This document shows, piece after piece, positions 42,352-53,938 of a stretch of 64,000 nucleotides of DNA. The stretch's first letter is position 1; each line of letters opens with the position of its first letter. Where the stretch lies: contig NZ_LQOM01000011.1 in NCBI RefSeq assembly GCF_002101595.1, positions 1 to 64,000 of the forward strand. Direction: 5' to 3'. A program made the position numbers and the translations under genes. Below the pieces are notes generated by a model. That model was not told where the DNA came from, did no database searches, and was given only the letters and a program-made list of their open reading frames with translations. The stretch is from Mycobacterium celatum (lineage in GTDB: Bacteria; Actinomycetota; Actinomycetes; Mycobacteriales; Mycobacteriaceae).

Positions 42352-43056
42352 ATGGCCGATTGTCGCCGTGCGGAGTTCAGTGTCGGCACACCGCGGGTGC
42401 TGGTGGTGGAAGACTCCGAGACCATCCGCGAGATGGTCAGCGAGGCATTGTCCGACGCCGGCTACCACACCGAAGCCCGGCCCGACGGCAACGACCTCGA
42501 GGAGGTCCTCGACGGGTTCCGGCCCGACCTCGTGGTGCTGGATGTGATGCTGCCGGGCCGCGACGGGTTCGCGCTCATCGACGTCATTCTCGAATGGGGA
42601 AAGGCGGGCATCGTGCTGATCACCGCCCGCGACGGCTTACCGGACCGGCTACGCGGCCTGGACGGCGGCGCCGACGACTACGTGGTCAAGCCGTTCGAGC
42701 TGGCCGAGCTCGTGTCGCGCGTCGGCGCAGTGCTGCGGCGACGCGGCCGGCTGCCGGAGGTCGTGCAGCTCGGCGATCTGATGCTCGACGTCGACGCCGG
42801 TGTGGCCGCGCGCGGTGGTCACCGGCTGGATCTGACGGCCACCGAACTGCGGCTGCTGGCATATCTCGTGGAGCAGCGCGGCCGGATCGTCAGCGCCGGG
42901 CAGATCCTCAACGCGGTGTGGGGGTACGACGCCTACGACCCCAACCTGGTGCAAGTGCACATCAGCGGGCTGCGCCGCAAGCTCGAGGCGCACGGGCCGC
43001 GGATCTTGCATACCGTCCGCGGCATCGGCTACCGCTTGCAGCCGCAGCGATCATGA
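42352..43056 (+). CDS. OmpR/PhoB-family response regulator
   Basis: The product has 234 residues: receiver domain with phospho-acceptor D64 (VVLDVMLPGRDG), T91 and K113 (YVVKPFE), then a winged-helix DNA-binding domain (about 135-231, with LDLTATELRLLAYLVEQRG core TATELRLLAYLVEQ, and VHISGLRRKLE). It overlaps the kinase gene by four bases (ATGA). AACCTG half-sites at 42285-42290 and 42294-42299 and a CTTCAG-N6-TCTCAG-like element upstream may be its autoregulatory sites. The signal is unknown. Confidence 0.92.
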   Translation: MADCRRAEFSVGTPRVLVVEDSETIREMVSEALSDAGYHTEARPDGNDLEEVLDGFRPDLVVLDVMLPGRDGFALIDVILEWGKAGIVLITARDGLPDRLRGLDGGADDYVVKPFELAELVSRVGAVLRRRGRLPEVVQLGDLMLDVDAGVAARGGHRLDLTATELRLLAYLVEQRGRIVSAGQILNAVWGYDAYDPNLVQVHISGLRRKLEAHGPRILHTVRGIGYRLQPQRS

Positions 43057-44428
43057 CCGCCGAGGCCGCGACGCCTACGCCGTCGCTGCAGCGCCGGGTG
43101 ACGATCATCGTGCTCGGCCTGTTGGCCGTGCTGCTGCTGATCCTGGGCGTCACCATCGACGTAACCCTGGGCGTTCAGGCGCGGCGCAACCTGCACGACC
43201 GGCTGGTCGCGGCCACCGCCCGCGCCGACGCGCTGGCCGCCGCGCACACGCCGCCCGCCCAGCTCGCCGCCGAACTCACGGGCGGCAGCGTGCGGGCGCT
43301 GCTGATCACTACCGACGGCGCCACCTACGGCGACCCGGGCATCAGCCCCTACGCCACTGCCGGCCCGACGGTGCCACCGCCGCCGCCGCCGTGGTGGTGC
43401 ATCCTTTGCCGGCCGGCGGGCGGGTGATTCTGGTCGCCGACACCACACAGACCACCCAGGTGACGAGGCAACTGCGGCAGCTGATGATCGGCGCCGGCGT
43501 GGCTACGCTGCTCGTGGCGGCGCTGCTGTTGGTCGCCGCCAGCCGGGCGGCGCTGCGGCCGCTGGACCGGTTGACCGGGCTGGCCAAAGACATCACCACC
43601 GGCGATCGCGGCAGGCGACTTCACCCGGATCGCGTCGACACCGAATTAGGCCGGGCGGCAAGCGCTTTCGACGGCATGCTGGATGCGCTGGAAGCCTCCG
43701 AACAGCGCGCCCAACGGGCCGCGGAAGCCGCGCAGCGAGCGGAGGCAGCGACCCGGCGCTTTCTCGTCGACGCGGCTCACGAGTTGCGCACCCCGATCGC
43801 CGGGATCCAGGCCGCCGCCGAGCAGCTCGCCGGCTACGCCGGCCAGGAGGAAGCCGACCCCGAGGCGCGTCGTCAATATCACCGCGCGACACTGCTGCTC
43901 TCCGATGCGCGACGTGCGGGCCGGCTGGTCGCCGACATGCTCGACCTGAGCCGGATCGACGCCGGGCTGCCGCTGGACCTGCAGGACGCCGACCTGGCGG
44001 CCGTCGTCGACGCCGAGGTCGATCGTGCCGCCGTGCTGGCGCCGCAGCTGACTATCACCCGGACCGGCGCCGACACGGTGGCCGTGCGCGCGGATCCCAC
44101 GCGGGTGGCGCAGATCCTGTCCAACCTGCTCGACAACGCCCGACGGCACACCCCGCCCGGCGGTCGCGTCGCCGTCGACCTGCAAAAACGTGACCGGACC
44201 GCCGAAGTGACCGTGACCGACACCGGTCCCGGGATCCCTGACGACGAGCGCGAGCGCATCTTCGAACGGCTGGTTCGCCTCGATACCGCCCGCGCCCGCG
44301 ACCATGGCGGCGCCGGCCTGGGGCTACCTATCGCCCGGGCACTGGCTCGCGCTCACGGCGGCGACCTGACGTGCCTGCCGCACCGCGGCGGGGCTCGGTT
44401 CCGGTTGACGCTGCCGGTTGCTCGATAG
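43053..44428 (+). pseudogene. Sensor histidine kinase with an internal frameshift
   Basis: The first frame (43053-43427) gives a transmembrane helix (ITIIVLGLLAVLLLILGV-like) and most of a sensor domain, then stops after PPPPPPWWCILC. A second frame from about 43391 continues with VVVHPLPAGGRVILVAD, a second helix, HAMP, the H-box FLVDAAHELRTPIAG, and the ATPase domain with N-box LLDNARRH and G-boxes DTGPGIPD and GGAGLGLPIA. The two halves join in register if one base is added in the CCG/GTG run at 43374-43399. It may be a true mutation, a sequencing error, or a split kinase with a GTG restart at 43391. Partner of the upstream response regulator. Confidence 0.8.
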
Positions 44429-45190
44429 TCAGCCAGTAACAGCCGGCTCCGCGGCATCCTCCGTTTCCGCCAACTGAGCGCGGTGGTGTCGACGGTGATG
44501 ACGGATTTCGTAGGACAGCAGCGAAACTCCGACCACCCCGGTGCACAGCGACACCAGAAACAGCAGCGGGCTGACGTCGCCGGTGAGCGCATCACCCAAG
44601 ATCACGATCGCGGCCGTGCCGGGAAACACCCCCGCCAGGGTGGCCAGCGTATAGGGCAACACCCGCACGGCCGACGCGCCGACGGCATAGTTGAGCACCG
44701 AAAACGGCACAGCGGGAATCAACCGCAGCGACATGACCGCCGGCCATCCGCGGTTACGGAGCCGCGCGTCGAGCGTTTCGACGGCCTGGTGCCGAACGAG
44801 GCGGCTCAGCTGCCAGCCGGCGGCCCGGACCAGCACCAGCGCAATCACCGCGCTGGTCGTACTGGCGACGACCGCCAGCGCGACGCCCAGCACCGGCCCG
44901 AACAGCAGCCCGGCGGCCAGGGTGAACGCTGTGCGGGGAAACGGCAGCACGGTCACGACGATGTGGGTGGCCAAAAACGCCAGCGGGAACCACGGCCCCA
45001 CCGAGGTGGCCCAGTCGCGAAGCTGGACCGCGGTGGGCAGCGGAACAAGCAGCGCGACCGCCACAATCACCGCCACCGCCCCAGCCGTCGCCAAGATCCG
45101 CCGGCTGGGCACCTGACGTGCCGTCGCGACCACGGCAGATGCCAGGCCGCGCAAGGTCTCGGCGATTGTCCTGGTCGCGGAGGCCGTCAC
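44429..45190 (-). CDS. TVP38/DedA-family membrane protein (Rv1491c-like)
   Basis: The product is a 253-residue polytopic protein with the TVP38/TMEM64 (SNARE-associated/VTT) motif: FPRTAFTLAAGLLFGPVLG, near 98-116, and the later R.IPAVPFSVLNYAVGAS. VTT proteins are linked to lipid flipping across the membrane. GTG at 45190 begins VTASATRTIAETLRG; the earlier codons do not fit. The stop abuts the kinase stop on the other strand. It is divergent from mutA with about 157 bases between, in which no further feature was recognised. Confidence 0.88.
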   Translation of the reverse strand: MTASATRTIAETLRGLASAVVATARQVPSRRILATAGAVAVIVAVALLVPLPTAVQLRDWATSVGPWFPLAFLATHIVVTVLPFPRTAFTLAAGLLFGPVLGVALAVVASTTSAVIALVLVRAAGWQLSRLVRHQAVETLDARLRNRGWPAVMSLRLIPAVPFSVLNYAVGASAVRVLPYTLATLAGVFPGTAAIVILGDALTGDVSPLLFLVSLCTGVVGVSLLSYEIRHHRRHHRAQLAETEDAAEPAVTG

Positions 45191-45347
45191 GAGACCCAAG
45201 CTTACGTGGCCGCCGCTGAACAACCCGTTGTGCGCACCTGGCGTTTCCCGACCGGCTCCAGCGCGCCGACGCCCATCAATTAGCCTGGTTAGCAAGTGCA
45301 AGTCCCGACCAGGGGGCTGCCGCTTGCTGCGACAACAGGAGACGCCG

Positions 45348-47186
45348 GTGTCTGTTGATGTGTCCGCCGAGCCCGCCGACCTGGAGCAGGGCCGGGCCCG
45401 CTGGCGTGAGGCGGTGGCCGGCGTGCTGGCCAAGAGCACACGACGCGACGTCGACGAGCTGGGTCCCGAACCGGAGCGGCTGCTGGACAGCCCGACATAC
45501 GAGGGCTTTGCCATCCGGGCGCTCTACACCGCGTTCGACGCCCTGCCGGAACCACCCTTGCCCGGCGAGTGGCCCTTTGTCCGTGGCGCCGACGCGCTGC
45601 GCGACGTCAACTCCGGCTGGAAGGTCGCCGAGGCGTTCCCCGGCAACGGCGCCGACGACAACGCGGCGGTACTGGGCGCGCTCGGCAACGGAGTAAGTGC
45701 GCTGCTGCTTCGGGTCGGGGAAGCCGGGGTAGCGCCGGCGCAGCTCGAGCAGCTGCTGGCCGGGGTCTACCTGAACCTCGTGCCGATCGTCGTCGACGCG
45801 GGCGCCGACTACACCGCGGCCGCCGAGGTCCTGCTCAAGCTGCTCGCCCGGCTCGACGACGACGCGACGCTGTCCGTCGACCTGGGCGCCGACCCGCTGA
45901 CCGCGCCGCTGCGCGGCCGCGAAGCCCCGTCACTCGACGACGTGATCGCAATCGCCGCCAAAGTGGCCGGCACTCACGGCGTGCGGGCGATCACCGTGGA
46001 CGGCGCGGCACTTCACAATCTCGGCGCCAACGCCGCCTGGGAGCTGGCCGGCAGCATCGCGGCCGCGGTGGCGTATCTGCGGGTGCTGGCCGAATCGGGC
46101 ATGGCGATCGAAAAAGCGTTGCGCCAGATCAGTTTTCGGGTCGCCGCCGACGACGACCAGTTCATGACGATCGCCAAGATGCGAGCGGCGCGGCAGCTGT
46201 GGGCGCGGATCGCCGAGGTCGTCGGCGAACCGGCCGGTGGTGCGGCCGTCATACACGCCGAGACCTCGTGGGCGATGATGACCCAGCGCGATCCGTGGGT
46301 GAACATGCTGCGCACCACGCTCGCCGCTTTCGCCGCGGGCGTGGGCGGCGCGGACACCGTGCTGGTGTTGCCGTTCGACGTGGCGATCCCCGGCGGATTC
46401 CCGGGCATGTCGACGAGCTTCTCGCGTCGCATCGCCCGCAACACCCAGCTGCTGCTGCTGGAGGAGTCGCACATCGGGCGGGTGCTCGACCCTGCGGGCG
46501 GATCCTGGTTTGTCGAAGACCTCACCGAACAACTGGCGCAGCAGGCCTGGCAGCATTTCCAGGCCATCGAGGCTCGCGGCGGATTCATCGAAGCCCGCGG
46601 CTACGTGGCCGAGCAGGTCGCGGAGATTGCCGCACGCCGCAGCGACGACATCGCGCACCGCCGCACGGCCGTCACCGGGGTCAACGAATACCCGAACCTC
46701 GGTGAACCCCCGCTGCCGCAAGCGGATTCGTCGTCGACGGTCAAACGCTACGCCGCACGCTTCGAGGCGCTGCGGGATCGCTCGGATGCCTTCCTGGAGC
46801 GCACCGGCGCGCGCCCGCAGGTTCTGCTGCTGCCGCTGGGACCGTTGGCCGAGCACAACATCCGGGCCACGTTCGCTGCCAACCTGTTGGCGTCCGGCGG
46901 CATCGAGGCCGTCAACCCCGGGCCGGTCGATGCCAACGCTGTCGCACAAGCCGTCTCGGACGCCGGGTCACCTGCCATCGCGGTCATCTGCGGGACCGAC
47001 AAGCGCTACGCCGCGGAGGCCGCGGATGTCGTCGAGGCGGCCCGCAACGCCGGGGTGGAGCAGGTCTACCTGGCCGGGCCCGAAAAGGCTGTGGAAGGCG
47101 CCACGCACCGCCCCGATGAATATCTGACCGCCAAAATCGATGCAGTAGAAGCGTTGTCGAGTCTGCTGACCCGGTTGGGAGCCTAG
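45348..47186 (+). CDS. mutA: Methylmalonyl-CoA mutase small subunit
   Basis: The product has 612 residues, homologous to the large subunit but without the B12-binding DxHxxG motif at its C-terminus, as expected for the non-catalytic MutA. The TIM-barrel part includes [20 protein letters not shown]. With MutB it converts (R)-methylmalonyl-CoA to succinyl-CoA, connecting propionate/cholesterol breakdown with the TCA cycle. An ACAGGAGA site sets the GTG start at 45348. mutB follows after five bases. Confidence 0.95.
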   Translation: MSVDVSAEPADLEQGRARWREAVAGVLAKSTRRDVDELGPEPERLLDSPTYEGFAIRALYTAFDALPEPPLPGEWPFVRGADALRDVNSGWKVAEAFPGNGADDNAAVLGALGNGVSALLLRVGEAGVAPAQLEQLLAGVYLNLVPIVVDAGADYTAAAEVLLKLLARLDDDATLSVDLGADPLTAPLRGREAPSLDDVIAIAAKVAGTHGVRAITVDGAALHNLGANAAWELAGSIAAAVAYLRVLAESGMAIEKALRQISFRVAADDDQFMTIAKMRAARQLWARIAEVVGEPAGGAAVIHAETSWAMMTQRDPWVNMLRTTLAAFAAGVGGADTVLVLPFDVAIPGGFPGMSTSFSRRIARNTQLLLLEESHIGRVLDPAGGSWFVEDLTEQLAQQAWQHFQAIEARGGFIEARGYVAEQVAEIAARRSDDIAHRRTAVTGVNEYPNLGEPPLPQADSSSTVKRYAARFEALRDRSDAFLERTGARPQVLLLPLGPLAEHNIRATFAANLLASGGIEAVNPGPVDANAVAQAVSDAGSPAIAVICGTDKRYAAEAADVVEAARNAGVEQVYLAGPEKAVEGATHRPDEYLTAKIDAVEALSSLLTRLGA

Positions 47187-47191
47187 CCACG

Positions 47192-49441
<2,250 letters not shown>

Positions 49442-49445
49442 GTAC

Positions 49446-50435
49446 ATGGCAACCGAGAACAGCGACAGCGTCGACGAACTCGCGGCTGCTGTTCGTGGCG
49501 GTGACCGTGCCGCACTGCCGCGGGCCATCACGCTGGTGGAGTCCACCCGCGCCGATCACCGAGAGCAAGCCCAGCAATTGCTGCTGGCGTTGATGCCCGA
49601 CGCCGGAAACGCCCATCACGTCGGGATCACCGGCGTTCCGGGGGTAGGCAAGTCCACCGCGATCGAGGCGCTCGGCATGTATCTGATCGAGCGCGGGCAT
49701 CGGGTGGCTGTGCTGGCCGTGGACCCGTCGTCGACCCGCACCGGTGGATCGATCCTCGGCGACAAAACCCGGATGCCGCGGCTGGCAGCGCATCCGGACG
49801 CCTACATTCGCCCGTCCCCGACTTCGGGCACATTGGGCGGGGTGGCCAAAGCCACCCGGGAAACCATCGTTCTGCTCGAGGCAGCCGGATTCGACGTGAT
49901 TCTGGTCGAGACCGTCGGCGTCGGCCAATCCGAGGTCGCGGTCGCCCACATGGTCGACACGTTCGTGTTCCTGACCCTGGCGCGGACCGGAGATCAGTTG
50001 CAGGGCATCAAAAAAGGCGTTCTCGAGCTCGCCGACATCGTCGTGGTGAACAAGGCCGACGGCGACCACCTGACCGAGGCGCGATCAGCCGCGCGCGAGC
50101 TCTCCGGTGCGATCAGGCTGATCTACCCGCGCGAAACCCTTTGGCGTCCACCCGTCCTCACGATGAGCGCGCTCGAGGGAACCGGCCTGGACGAGCTGTG
50201 GGAAACCGTCGAACGCCATCGCCACGTGCTGAGCGACGCCGGTGAATTCGAGAAGCGCCGACGCGCCCAGCAGGTCGACTGGACCTGGCAGATGGTTCGC
50301 GACACGGTGCTCGAGCGGGTGCTGTCCAACCCGGAGGTGCGCAAGATCCGCGCCGAGGTGGAGCGGCAGGTCATTGCCGGGGAATTGACGCCGGCGATGG
50401 CCGCTCAGCAAATACTTAACGTTGCATCAGGCTAA
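49446..50435 (+). CDS. meaB: MeaB-type GTPase chaperone of methylmalonyl-CoA mutase
   Basis: The product is a 329-residue G3E GTPase. Walker A is GVPGVGKS at 63-70, followed by LAVDPSSTRTGGSILGDKTRM, the DPSS and switch region, VETVGVGQSEV, and the NKAD base-recognition motif (VVVNKADGD). MeaB loads and protects cobalamin in MutAB. In M. tuberculosis the mazEF4 toxin-antitoxin pair separates mutB from meaB; here the spacing is four bases and nothing lies between. Confidence 0.95.
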   Translation: MATENSDSVDELAAAVRGGDRAALPRAITLVESTRADHREQAQQLLLALMPDAGNAHHVGITGVPGVGKSTAIEALGMYLIERGHRVAVLAVDPSSTRTGGSILGDKTRMPRLAAHPDAYIRPSPTSGTLGGVAKATRETIVLLEAAGFDVILVETVGVGQSEVAVAHMVDTFVFLTLARTGDQLQGIKKGVLELADIVVVNKADGDHLTEARSAARELSGAIRLIYPRETLWRPPVLTMSALEGTGLDELWETVERHRHVLSDAGEFEKRRRAQQVDWTWQMVRDTVLERVLSNPEVRKIRAEVERQVIAGELTPAMAAQQILNVASG

Positions 50436-50487
50436 CGGAAGGATAACTTCAAAGTTGTTTGCGGACGCGGTCGGTAAATTCGATGGT

Positions 50488-51753
50488 ATGAAGCTTGAAG
50501 TCGTTGGCAACCGGCGGTCGATGCTGCCGAGCGGGGTCCTCGGTGCGGCAGATCCACACTTTGCCTGTGCGGTTCGCAGCTTTGCCAGCATGTTCCCCGG
50601 CCGTCGGTTCGGCGGCGGCGCACTGGCGGTGTATCTCGACGGGGAGTCCGTGGTTGACGTCTGGACAGGATGGTCCGACCGGCGCGGGCGTGTCCCGTGG
50701 TCGGCGGACACCGCCCCGATGGTGTTTTCGGCGACCAAGGGCATGGCCTCCACCGTCATCCACCGACTGGCCGACCGGGGCCTGATCGACTACGAGGCAC
50801 CGGTTGCCGAGTATTGGCCGGAATTCGGCGCGAACGGCAAATCGGACATCACCGTCCGCCAGGCGATGCGGCACCGGGCCGGCCTTTCCGCGTTGCACGG
50901 CGCCAGCAAGGAAGACTTGCTGGATCACCAGTTGATGGAATCACGGTTAGCGGCAGCGCCGGCCGGAAAGTTCCTTGGCAAACCCGCCTACCATGCGCTG
51001 ACCTACGGGTGGCTGATGTCGGGACTGGCTCGGGCGGTCACCGGCAAGGGCATGCGCCAACTGTTCCGCGAGGAGCTGGCGGGGCCACTGGGCACCGACG
51101 GCCTGCATCTGGGCCGGCCGCCTGCCGACGCGCCTACCCGACCGGCGCAGATCATCATGCCGCAAAGCGCCATTCCCAATCCGCTATTCAACGCGGTGGC
51201 CCCCAGGATCGCCGCGCTGGAGCTGTCCGCGGGAATGGGCGCCATGTACTTTCCTGGCATGAAAGCCGTTGTGCAGGGCGATATTCCGCTGCTTGACGGT
51301 GAGCTCCCCGCCGTGAACGGGGTGGTGACGGCGCGGGCGCTGGCCAAGATGTACGGCGCGATCGCCAACGGCGGTGAGATCGACGGCACTCAATTCTTGT
51401 CCCGCGAGTTGGTCGCCGGGTTGACCGGTCGGCGCAGCCTGCGGTTGGACCGCAATATCGGGGTGCCGTTGTCGTTCCACCTGGGCTATCACAGCGTGCC
51501 TTTCAACGTGATGCCCGGATTTGGCCACGCCGGACTGGGCGGCTCGATCGGATGGGCCGATCCGGCAAGCGGATTGGCGTTCGCGTTCGTGCACAACCGC
51601 TTGCTGTCGCCGTTTGTGCTGGTGGATCACGCCGGGTTCGTCGCTACGGGCGCCTTGTTGCGACGGGGCGCCGCGCAGGCCCGCAGGGACGGGTTCGAGA
51701 GAGTCACCGACTTCGGGTCGCCGTTCCCCGAGTCGGGAGCCGTTGCGGGCTAG
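50488..51753 (+). CDS. lipL: Serine beta-lactamase-fold esterase LipL
   Basis: The product is a 421-residue class C beta-lactamase-like esterase. The catalytic S81 and K84 lie in FSATKG (SxxK), the tyrosine in the YHALTYGWLMSG region, and the third motif appears as GFGHAGLGGSIGW, the HxG-type box. M. tuberculosis LipL (Rv1497) has lipase/esterase and weak beta-lactamase activity. ATG 50488 gives MKLEVVGNRRSM; the frame is open a little further upstream into the meaB end. Its stop shares CTAG with the convergent dodecin stop. Confidence 0.9.
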   Translation: MKLEVVGNRRSMLPSGVLGAADPHFACAVRSFASMFPGRRFGGGALAVYLDGESVVDVWTGWSDRRGRVPWSADTAPMVFSATKGMASTVIHRLADRGLIDYEAPVAEYWPEFGANGKSDITVRQAMRHRAGLSALHGASKEDLLDHQLMESRLAAAPAGKFLGKPAYHALTYGWLMSGLARAVTGKGMRQLFREELAGPLGTDGLHLGRPPADAPTRPAQIIMPQSAIPNPLFNAVAPRIAALELSAGMGAMYFPGMKAVVQGDIPLLDGELPAVNGVVTARALAKMYGAIANGGEIDGTQFLSRELVAGLTGRRSLRLDRNIGVPLSFHLGYHSVPFNVMPGFGHAGLGGSIGWADPASGLAFAFVHNRLLSPFVLVDHAGFVATGALLRRGAAQARRDGFERVTDFGSPFPESGAVAG

Positions 51754-51962
51754 GTATCTTCCAGCCGGAAGCCGACTTTCATCGTCACCTGAAAATGGGC
51801 GACGCTGCCCATCTCCAGGTGGCCGCGCACCGATTGCACCTCGAACCAGTCGAGGTTACGGGTGGTCTCCGCTGCGCGGGCCAGTCCGTTGCGAATCGCC
51901 GTGTCGATACTGTCGGTCGACGTTCCGACAATCTCGATCACCCGGTAGGTGTGGTTGCTCAC
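51750..51962 (-). CDS. Dodecin (flavin-binding dodecamer, Rv1498A-like)
   Basis: The product is a 70-residue dodecin, beginning VSNHTYRVIEIVGTS and containing NLDWFEVQSVRGH, whose Trp stacks on the flavin, and HFQVTMKVGFRLED. Dodecins are hollow 12-mers that store FMN/FAD or CoA. GTG 51962 gives the usual length; ATG 51974 would add four residues. No operon partner is seen. Confidence 0.93.
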   Translation of the reverse strand: MSNHTYRVIEIVGTSTDSIDTAIRNGLARAAETTRNLDWFEVQSVRGHLEMGSVAHFQVTMKVGFRLEDT

Positions 51963-52003
51963 GGCGCCTCCCACAGACGCAAAGCTGCTGCCGCCCGATC
52001 GGC

Positions 52004-52339
52004 TCAGTAGTTGTTGCAGGTGGTGGCAACCTGCGCGATAGTGCCGAGATACTGCTGAGCCTCAGGCACGCCCTGCAACTGCTGGATCATCTGTTGGCGC
52101 TGCGGCGGCGGTGAGGCGAGGAACCGACGCAACGCGGACTGCGCCATCGGCGACGAGTTGAACTGCGCCGCGGCTGCCGGGTCCTGCGCGTTGAGCGCCG
52201 ACACCACTTGCGGGTAGCTGCAGGTGGTGTTCACGGCCGGATCCAGCGGATCTGCGGATGCGACACCGGCCGCGGCGGCCAGGGACAACGCCACACCACC
52301 AACAGCGGTGGCGAGTCTGCTCAACGACAGTGTGACCAT
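52004..52339 (-). CDS. Secreted hemophore-related protein
   Basis: The product is a 111-residue preprotein. The signal peptide (about 1-28, ending GVASADP) leaves a mature domain of about 83 residues with cysteines in NTTCSYPQVV and the terminal TTCNNY, probably a disulfide. The layout VVSALNAQDPAAAAQFNSS and FLASPPPQRQQM is that of mycobacterial hemophore-related proteins (Rv0203 family) used in heme capture. ATG 52339 has a GAAAGG site. It is not next to MmpL3/11-type genes here, so its heme role is inferred only from family. Confidence 0.82.
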   Translation of the reverse strand: MVTLSLSRLATAVGGVALSLAAAAGVASADPLDPAVNTTCSYPQVVSALNAQDPAAAAQFNSSPMAQSALRRFLASPPPQRQQMIQQLQGVPEAQQYLGTIAQVATTCNNY

Positions 52340-52605
52340 GTGGGGACACCTTTCCCGGTAGTGACCATCGACATTAGTCGGCGACGGCATCAAGCGAACG
52401 GTTACGTCTTTTATCGAGGCTACCAGCGTGCGCGTTACAGGCCGCTGGCGTCGAGCCGAACCGGCGGCACACCCTCGGAGTCGACTTGTCGGACAACCAC
52501 TCCCAATTCGCACGATGCCGGCCTTACTGGGTCGCTTCGCGGATGCGCCGGTGTTCGGTTGTTTGCGGCCGGTTTGAAATCCGCAGAATCGGATATGATC
52601 CCGCC

Positions 52606-52977
52606 ATGCTCCCCGACGACACGGGCAAAGATCTGGCCACGGTGCTCTCGTACATGGCGGGCCGATCGCTGAGCAAAGAGGAGCTGTGGACGGCGATGGA
52701 ATTGCCCCGGTCCACCTACTATGACCAGCTGGACAAGGGGACCCTGATCACCGCGGACAACCTGCGGAAGGCCGCGGGGAACCTCGGCGTCAACAGGGCC
52801 GAGTTGCTGGCCCGGTACAGGTTGATCGAGCCCGAGGAAGTCTTGTCCCTGGCGGCAGAACTTCGCGGAGAGCACCGGGTGCAGGCCGCGTCGGTGACCA
52901 CCGACGTGAAGAGCCTTCCCAAGACCCGGAAAAAGGTTTCCGAAATGAAGCCCCGTCCGGACGCCCCGCCGCTGTAG
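52606..52977 (+). CDS. HTH regulator of HTH/membrane module 2
   Basis: The product has 123 residues, with the same HTH as the module 1 regulator: LPRSTYYDQLDKGTLITADN then LRKAAGNLGVNRAELLARYR. Its tail is about 20 residues longer and basic (LPKTRKKVSEMKPRP). A TATGAT -10-like hexamer lies just upstream of the start (52594-52599). Unlike module 1, the gene is convergent with its membrane partner, with stops 11 bases apart. Phage-repressor-like; target unknown. Confidence 0.72.
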   Translation: MLPDDTGKDLATVLSYMAGRSLSKEELWTAMELPRSTYYDQLDKGTLITADNLRKAAGNLGVNRAELLARYRLIEPEEVLSLAAELRGEHRVQAASVTTDVKSLPKTRKKVSEMKPRPDAPPL

Positions 52978-52988
52978 AGCGTGCGCGC

Positions 52989-53729
52989 CTACGGGCGCAC
53001 GACGGGTCGCTCGAACCACTTGGCCTTTTGGCGCCACGCATGTGCCGAGGCCAACGCGAACACCGCCCCGCAGGCACACGCGAACAGCCAGACCAGGCCC
53101 ACGGCCGATGGCCCCTGGATCGGCCTGACTAACGCGGTGCTGATCCGCACGACGCAGGCCATGACCCCGCAGGCCGAAGCCACCAGGTACACAGTGGCGA
53201 TGCGTCGCGACCGAGGGTCTCTGCGCAGCACCAGCAGTGCCCGCATGCCGTACCCGAGCAGGTATGCGAGTGTCCCGCACAACAGCAGCCAGTACATGGT
53301 CAGCCAGAAGTCGGTGGGCACCGCGAAGAAGTCCGGCCGATAGACCTTGCTGCCGTTGCCGAGGGAAAAGGTGGCCAGCAGCACCGGGATACATAGCGTG
53401 GCGGGTCGTTCGACGAACTGCTTGAACGACGCCTGCATTGTGTCGTCGTCGGCGAGCCGGCCCAGGGCGTTATAGACGATTGCCGATGCCGCAACGATGT
53501 AGCAGTCGTGCCCGAGGTAGTCCTCGATGTTCCAGTTGCCGGTGAGGTCGTGCAGCGCGACCCCGAGCGTCGCCGATACCGGGGGTGACATGAGCACCAC
53601 TGCGCATCCCTGCAACGCGATGTTGAGGGTGGCGGCCACCTCCCACCGGCAGTGCCACGTCACTCGACGGATCCATAGGCTCCACGAGATAGACGACAGG
53701 GTGAGGAGGATGAGGACGCCGAGAGCCAT
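52989..53729 (-). CDS. Seven-helix membrane protein of HTH/membrane module 2
   Basis: The product has 246 residues with about seven hydrophobic helices, paralogous along its whole length to the protein at 38383-39132 (SLWIRRVTWHCRWE, ATLNIALQGCAVVLMSP, NWNIEDYLGHDC, LRRDPRSRR, KWF near the C-terminus). The conserved WN.ED.LGH between helices 2 and 3 and the DPRSR loop are the best candidates for functional sites. ATG 53729 starts directly in the first helix; a longer form from 53816 is less likely. No known domain was assigned with certainty. Confidence 0.72.
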   Translation of the reverse strand: MALGVLILLTLSSISWSLWIRRVTWHCRWEVAATLNIALQGCAVVLMSPPVSATLGVALHDLTGNWNIEDYLGHDCYIVAASAIVYNALGRLADDDTMQASFKQFVERPATLCIPVLLATFSLGNGSKVYRPDFFAVPTDFWLTMYWLLLCGTLAYLLGYGMRALLVLRRDPRSRRIATVYLVASACGVMACVVRISTALVRPIQGPSAVGLVWLFACACGAVFALASAHAWRQKAKWFERPVVRP

Positions 53730-53765
53730 CGGAGATGCTCTACGCCCTCGCGTCCGGCATTGTCC

Positions 53766-53884
53766 CGAACCCAGCCACTTCGTCGCCTCCTCGGAGCAAT
53801 CGCCTGCGCAACGCAAGACGCAGACGTCCAGGTCATATTAGCGCCAGCGCCAGTCCGCAGTTCGTCAATGACGAACCCAGCCAC
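53766..53884. repeat. 13-base direct repeats flanking a 93-base spacer
   Basis: CGAACCCAGCCAC occurs at 53766-53778 and 53872-53884. The pair lies in the 209-base gap between module 2 and the alcohol dehydrogenase gene. This is a border where gene order differs from M. tuberculosis, so the repeat may mark a recombination event. Confidence 0.5.
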
Positions 53885-53899
53885 GCGGGTTCCGAGCCT

Positions 53900-53917
53900 T
53901 GATTGACGCATCAGTCA
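53900..53917. promoter_or_regulatory. Operator copy 1, upstream of the alcohol dehydrogenase
   Basis: TGATTGACGCATCAGTCA is identical at 15 of 18 bases to the perfect palindrome at 56110-56127. It sits just before a TTTAGT -10-like hexamer (53924-53929) and 22 bases before the ATG. It is probably bound by the TetR protein encoded at 57268. Confidence 0.65.
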
Positions 53918-53938
53918 ACAACTCTTTAGTGTGCCGGT

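Noticed and set aside
43374..43399. Programmed -1 frameshift in the kinase
   Set aside because: A -1 slip would join the frames, but no X-XXY-YYZ slippery heptamer or following pseudoknot is evident; mutation or sequence error is simpler.
51750..51753. Shared CTAG stop of lipL and dodecin as a regulatory site
   Set aside because: CTAG simply provides TAG on both strands; overlapping stops are common in compact genomes.
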